Assembly: GCA_022539475.1 (NCBI GenBank)
Contig: VCMS01000017.1
Span: 487,641 to 551,640, forward strand
DNA from: Gracilaria domingensis
Taxonomy: Eukaryota > Rhodophyta > Florideophyceae > Gracilariales > Gracilariaceae
Direction of reading: 5' to 3'
Length of the DNA stretch: 64,000 nucleotides
Part shown: positions 60,679-64,000 of the stretch, piece by piece
Position numbering within the stretch: position 1 is the stretch's first letter
Layout of the letters: each line of letters opens with the position of its first letter
Position numbers and translations under genes: made by a program
The notes under the pieces: model-generated
Told to the model about the DNA's origin: nothing
Databases searched by the model: none
The model's input: the letters and a program-made list of their open reading frames with translations, nothing else

Positions 60679-62949
60679 ATGGATGAACGCATGGACGATG
60701 CTGAGCCAGAGACGATCGGGCCGCTATGGATTCGTCGTCAGGTCTTTGAGCACTCGGTCGCTGTTCCAATCCTGACTATATCGAAAGCTTCGCAAATAGA
60801 TTTCACCCGTCTTGCGGATGAACTCTTAGCCGCTAATGTCGTCACCGACCACTCAGCGCCACCAGCTGTGACTTATGATGCGTGGGTGGCGGCGGCAGGA
60901 CTGCATGCTCGGTTAGACTCATCAGAAGACGCCGGCATTATCATCGAGGCTTTGGAAACCAACGCGCCAGATGCGTTCGTGAGGTGCAACGATCCTGAAA
61001 AGCTTGCGCCAGGTCGCCAGTTGAACTATCGGTGCCTTTTGATTCCAGTTCCTGAGTTGCTTGCGTTCTTACGGTTACATGCGCTCGCAACTATTGCAAG
61101 TCGCTTCAGAGAACAAGCTGATGCTGTTTGGCCGGACGCTGATCAAGCAATCGCACCTTCAACATCTGCACCTACTTCTCCTCTGCCTCTTGGAGCTGAC
61201 GTTGGATCAAAAGCACAACCTCCTGGCATGCAACCAGTCCCTATGACACAGACATCATCGCCTCGCGCATCCCAAGCTCCTGCACCGCTTTCACCTCGCA
61301 TGTTGCAGTCGCTTCCCTCCTCTCAAGGATCGCCACATCCACAGTCGCCTGCGCCACCAAGCAGTCCAAGCATTGACAGTTTAACAAGGAAGAAAACCCC
61401 AACGCGCCTTGGATCCATGATTCAGACGCAGTCCGCGATCATTGCATCTGTGCAACACGCATTTCAAAGAGAGACAAGGCTCGTGGTATCTAACTTGAAG
61501 ACCATATTGCTTACCATTGCCTCCGCCTATGGTGCTATTCCGACATCAAGTGTTGCTATGGAAGTACTGCAACATGAAAGTGGGATTGTAATGGGAGGAG
61601 GGACTGTGGCCGTAGAAAGCGGTACCTTGGATCGACAAAATCTTCATGGATCGCTGAGAAGAACCAACTCTCTTGGCTCTGGTCAGCGAGGTACGTCTAA
61701 GGAAGACAATGCAAAGGCTTCAACAAAGAATGTTCCGATTACTCGACAGATGTTTGAGCACATGTCTTTTCTGCTTACTACTACTTGTGACCCTTCGTGC
61801 TCGTATCGACCAGTGTCATGGGTTGTGCCGCAATGGAGAGAAGGCTTGAGTGCGTCTGCAATTCCTCTGGAAGAACTTGTTAAGATCATTACCGATGCAA
61901 TCACACGAATCCCGTTATTGAGAGAGATAGATGGGTCTACAGATGTTGTGGAGATACGTGATATTGATCGAAGGACAATCCTCAGGTCGTCAATACCCGC
62001 AACGAATGCGAGCGTGACGGATTATCCTCACGCAAGAGAGGTTCGCATTTCAAATTGTTCAGACTGTCACTTTTACCTCCTGTGCTCTCTAGGACGAGTG
62101 TCTTTTATCGCTTGTCGTGATTGTACATTGTTTATTGGAGCATGTGTGTCCACTTCACTCATTAATTGCGTTAATGTGCGCCTTCACGCAATTGCACGCG
62201 TTTGTCGGGTTACCAATTGTCTCGACACCCATCTATATATATGTACGAATAGAAACCCGCAAATTGTGGGCGAGAACCGGGGTTTGGTGTTTGCTCCGTA
62301 TAATGCAGCTTACGGCAAAACAGAGCTTGAAAAACACATCGCCGCTGTTGGTGTCGATCCGGACACGAATGTGTGGGACAAATTCTACAGACCAGCTTAC
62401 CGTTCTACGTTCATGACGGATAGAAAAGACCCAGATCTTACACCTTCAGTTGCCACAGTCTTACCTCCTGAAAGGTTTCTGCCTTTCGCCGTACCCGTTC
62501 GATCGTCTAAGCCTTTGCAGAAACAAGACAGCGATCGCATGCAGACAGAGAGCGACAACGAGCAAGAAAGGGATGCTACCACGAGACTTCTTTTCTCAAT
62601 ACCGCTTCCACTTCCGGACGTCTACCAGGAACAACTTGACCGCAAGAGATCAGAGATGTTCACTTTCCGAACAGAGATACGTAAGATGGAGAAGAAGCAT
62701 GCAGCTCTTAATCATACCCAACCAGAGACTCGAAGTGATAGATCGGAAGTGAAACAGGATGTGTCTATGAGTGACAGTGTAGGCCCTTCATCAGGGTCTC
62801 AGACCGATGAACAGTATGGTCCTCAACACCCGACGAAGAAGACTGTTTTTCAGTTCATGGTGAACCAGCGGTTCCGTGAATGGCTCACTAACTCTGGTAG
62901 AATAAGACAGCTCAATGACTTGGTGAGATTGGAAGAGGTTCAAAGATGA
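60679..62949 (+). CDS. TBCCD1: TBCC domain-containing protein 1
   Basis: 756 residues from the ATG at 60679. TBCCD1 proteins act in centrosome/Golgi positioning and flagellar organisation in other eukaryotes. The C-CAP/TBCC beta-helix spans about 430-590: VRISNCSDCHFYLLCSLGRV, FIACRDCTLFIGACVSTSLI, LHAIARVCRVTNCLDTHLYI and LVFAPYNAAYGKTELEKHI. It lacks the Arg finger QxR pattern of true TBCC, as in TBCCD1. The N-terminal half has a helical part and a Pro/Ser-rich linker (about 165-235) longer than usual. Red algae have no centrioles or flagella, so its presence there would imply a Golgi or microtubule-organising role. Single exon. Confidence 0.88.
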   Translation: MDERMDDAEPETIGPLWIRRQVFEHSVAVPILTISKASQIDFTRLADELLAANVVTDHSAPPAVTYDAWVAAAGLHARLDSSEDAGIIIEALETNAPDAFVRCNDPEKLAPGRQLNYRCLLIPVPELLAFLRLHALATIASRFREQADAVWPDADQAIAPSTSAPTSPLPLGADVGSKAQPPGMQPVPMTQTSSPRASQAPAPLSPRMLQSLPSSQGSPHPQSPAPPSSPSIDSLTRKKTPTRLGSMIQTQSAIIASVQHAFQRETRLVVSNLKTILLTIASAYGAIPTSSVAMEVLQHESGIVMGGGTVAVESGTLDRQNLHGSLRRTNSLGSGQRGTSKEDNAKASTKNVPITRQMFEHMSFLLTTTCDPSCSYRPVSWVVPQWREGLSASAIPLEELVKIITDAITRIPLLREIDGSTDVVEIRDIDRRTILRSSIPATNASVTDYPHAREVRISNCSDCHFYLLCSLGRVSFIACRDCTLFIGACVSTSLINCVNVRLHAIARVCRVTNCLDTHLYICTNRNPQIVGENRGLVFAPYNAAYGKTELEKHIAAVGVDPDTNVWDKFYRPAYRSTFMTDRKDPDLTPSVATVLPPERFLPFAVPVRSSKPLQKQDSDRMQTESDNEQERDATTRLLFSIPLPLPDVYQEQLDRKRSEMFTFRTEIRKMEKKHAALNHTQPETRSDRSEVKQDVSMSDSVGPSSGSQTDEQYGPQHPTKKTVFQFMVNQRFREWLTNSGRIRQLNDLVRLEEVQR

Positions 62950-63679
62950 GCTGAATCGGACTGCTTTCACAATGTATCGGGGGTACGTCGATAGACGGTT
63001 CAGGTACAACGTGCTTCATCACTTTGGCAAATACGGAGCTCTCGAATTTAATTCGTTTGTTTATTGAAGGGAGCGTTGGCATCATTTACGTTTTGCTGTT
63101 CGTTTGCGGACCTAGGGCTTCTGCACCGGAACAGACTCGATTTTCTCGCCAGATTAATGGAAAAAGCCTTTCGATCCAGAGATTATGCAGAAGAACCCTC
63201 ACGGATACCTTCACCGTTGTTTTGTTCTATCGAGTGCTGTTTCGGAAGTATTAAAATCCTTTCAGTGCATATCTGGAATTATAAAGCTGTCATTGGTATA
63301 CCGAGCATCCAAAGCGAGACCTGATCGGAAATCGGTAAGAATTCGCATGCATGTATGAGTCTGCACACTGAATCACGACTTGAACAAGCAACATTTCCAC
63401 GTCCAAAGAGGTGGGGGACGACCTAAAAGATTGACGCTGTGCAAATTATCGGTTGCTTCAAGGTACCGAAGGTAGAATCATGATCGAGTAACACCCAAAT
63501 AGCTATCAATGATAGCTTATGTGCTTCTGCGGCGTTTTTCGGCCAGATACAGGGTAACAGCACAAAAGCAGGGCTCAGAAAACGTCCGCAAACCCATACA
63601 TTCGTCTGAAGTTATGTCGTGAATGTATAGACTCTGATGGGTTGTTTGCTCAAAAGTGCAAACTGTTTAACATATGATG
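62950..63679. other. Convergent 3' spacer
   Basis: 730 bases between the TBCCD1 and ribophorin II stops. Short frames only; nothing supported. Confidence 0.35.
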
Positions 63680-64000
63680 TCATTTGCAGCTGCTTTCCGA
63701 TAGCAGTTGCCGTCCTAGCCAGTAAGTCGGCATCATCAAGAAAGCCATGACCTTCCATGTGACCACAATATTCCATTTGACCCAAAACATTACGAGTGCC
63801 ACAATGTGACAGAGAACACATGCCTCGAAGCCAATAATGATGCCCGCATTATCCGTCCCGCTTATGTTTAAAGGAAAGACTCCCATTTGTACCCATACGT
63901 AGAGCAGTACCAAAACAGGAACAGTAACACCTAGCAATCCAAAGAGAATGACAACTGGATGAGCTCTCTTCTCAGGAGCCGGAATGGGTGAAATGAACTC
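63680..64000 (-). CDS. RPN2: Ribophorin II (RPN2/SWP1), C-terminal end, cut by window edge
   Basis: C-terminal 106 residues of an oligosaccharyltransferase subunit; the rest lies beyond the window. The frame is open to base 64000 and starts IPAPEKRAHPVVILF, the lumenal linker before the membrane part, as in ribophorin II (PEKRP..V). Three membrane helices follow: FGLLGVTVPVLVLLYVWVQ, FEACVLCHIVALVMFWVKW and VMAFLMMPTYWLGRQLL. The loop GVFPLNISG carries an Asn-x-Ser site. These match the helix order and the W-x-x-x-N-x-x-x-T-x-K block of animal RPN2. Confidence is limited by the short visible part. Confidence 0.82.
   Translation of the reverse strand, partial: EFISPIPAPEKRAHPVVILFGLLGVTVPVLVLLYVWVQMGVFPLNISGTDNAGIIIGFEACVLCHIVALVMFWVKWNIVVTWKVMAFLMMPTYWLGRQLLSESSCK

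Overview
The window is nuclear DNA from a gene-dense, intron-poor photosynthetic eukaryote, most likely a red alga. The genes are eukaryotic (coatomer beta-prime, CPSF73, NOB1, UBC9, prefoldin 6, EMC4, ribosomal P0). Most are single-exon, and the few introns are short with GT..AG ends. Plastid-type proteins (gyrase B, PRPP synthetase with a leader containing an early Phe, an LPA2-like photosystem II assembly candidate) start with simple leaders and show no secretory signal ahead of them, which fits a primary plastid. The species cannot be fixed from the sequence alone.

Layout. 1-12 kb: 3' part of COPB2, a long charged orphan protein, a CGFS monothiol glutaredoxin, PRPP synthetase and DNA gyrase B sharing one divergent promoter, then CPSF73. 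12-17.4 kb: TrmH-like RNA methyltransferase in two exons, inside a gene-poor stretch that holds a 112-bp hairpin and a 797-bp non-autonomous hAT transposon with a perfect 8-bp target-site duplication. 17.4-26.9 kb: ribulose-phosphate epimerase; a PHO88/SND3-like membrane protein fused to thioredoxin; a tandem-UBC protein with a UBE2Z-like active domain and a Cys-less second domain; NOB1 with a reading-frame break; prefoldin 6 (3 exons); UBC9 (4 exons); a DUF924 protein. 28-37 kb: a KAR5/GEX1-like karyogamy candidate, a two-RRM protein, an SLC25A38/Hem25-like carrier, an SLC35C2-like transporter and a UTP4-like WD40 protein. 38-46 kb: LPA2-like protein, MESH1-type ppGpp/NADPH hydrolase, ribosomal P0 (2 exons), GPN3 (2 exons), CMC4-like twin CX9C protein, and a type I membrane protein with three Cys-bracketed repeats. 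46-64 kb: two PPP4R1-like HEAT-repeat paralogues in convergent orientation, EMC4, the helicase DBP10/DDX54, TBCCD1, and the C-terminus of ribophorin II cut by the window end.

The genes are independent housekeeping units rather than an operon or island. Themes recur: secretory/ER biogenesis (COPB2, PHO88-Trx, EMC4, RPN2, SLC35C2), ribosome biogenesis (NOB1, DBP10, UTP4-like, P0) and ubiquitin/SUMO conjugation (UBC9, tandem UBC). Many neighbours are divergent and share a 0.4-1.1 kb spacer; three of these spacers (about 19.1-19.8, 30.8-31.5 and 45.8-46.6 kb) are strikingly GC- and CpG-rich. No CRISPR array, rRNA, tRNA, LTR or virus-derived element was recognised. The most unusual items are the PHO88-thioredoxin fusion, the active-plus-dead tandem UBC protein, the KAR5/GEX1-like protein and the hAT-type element.
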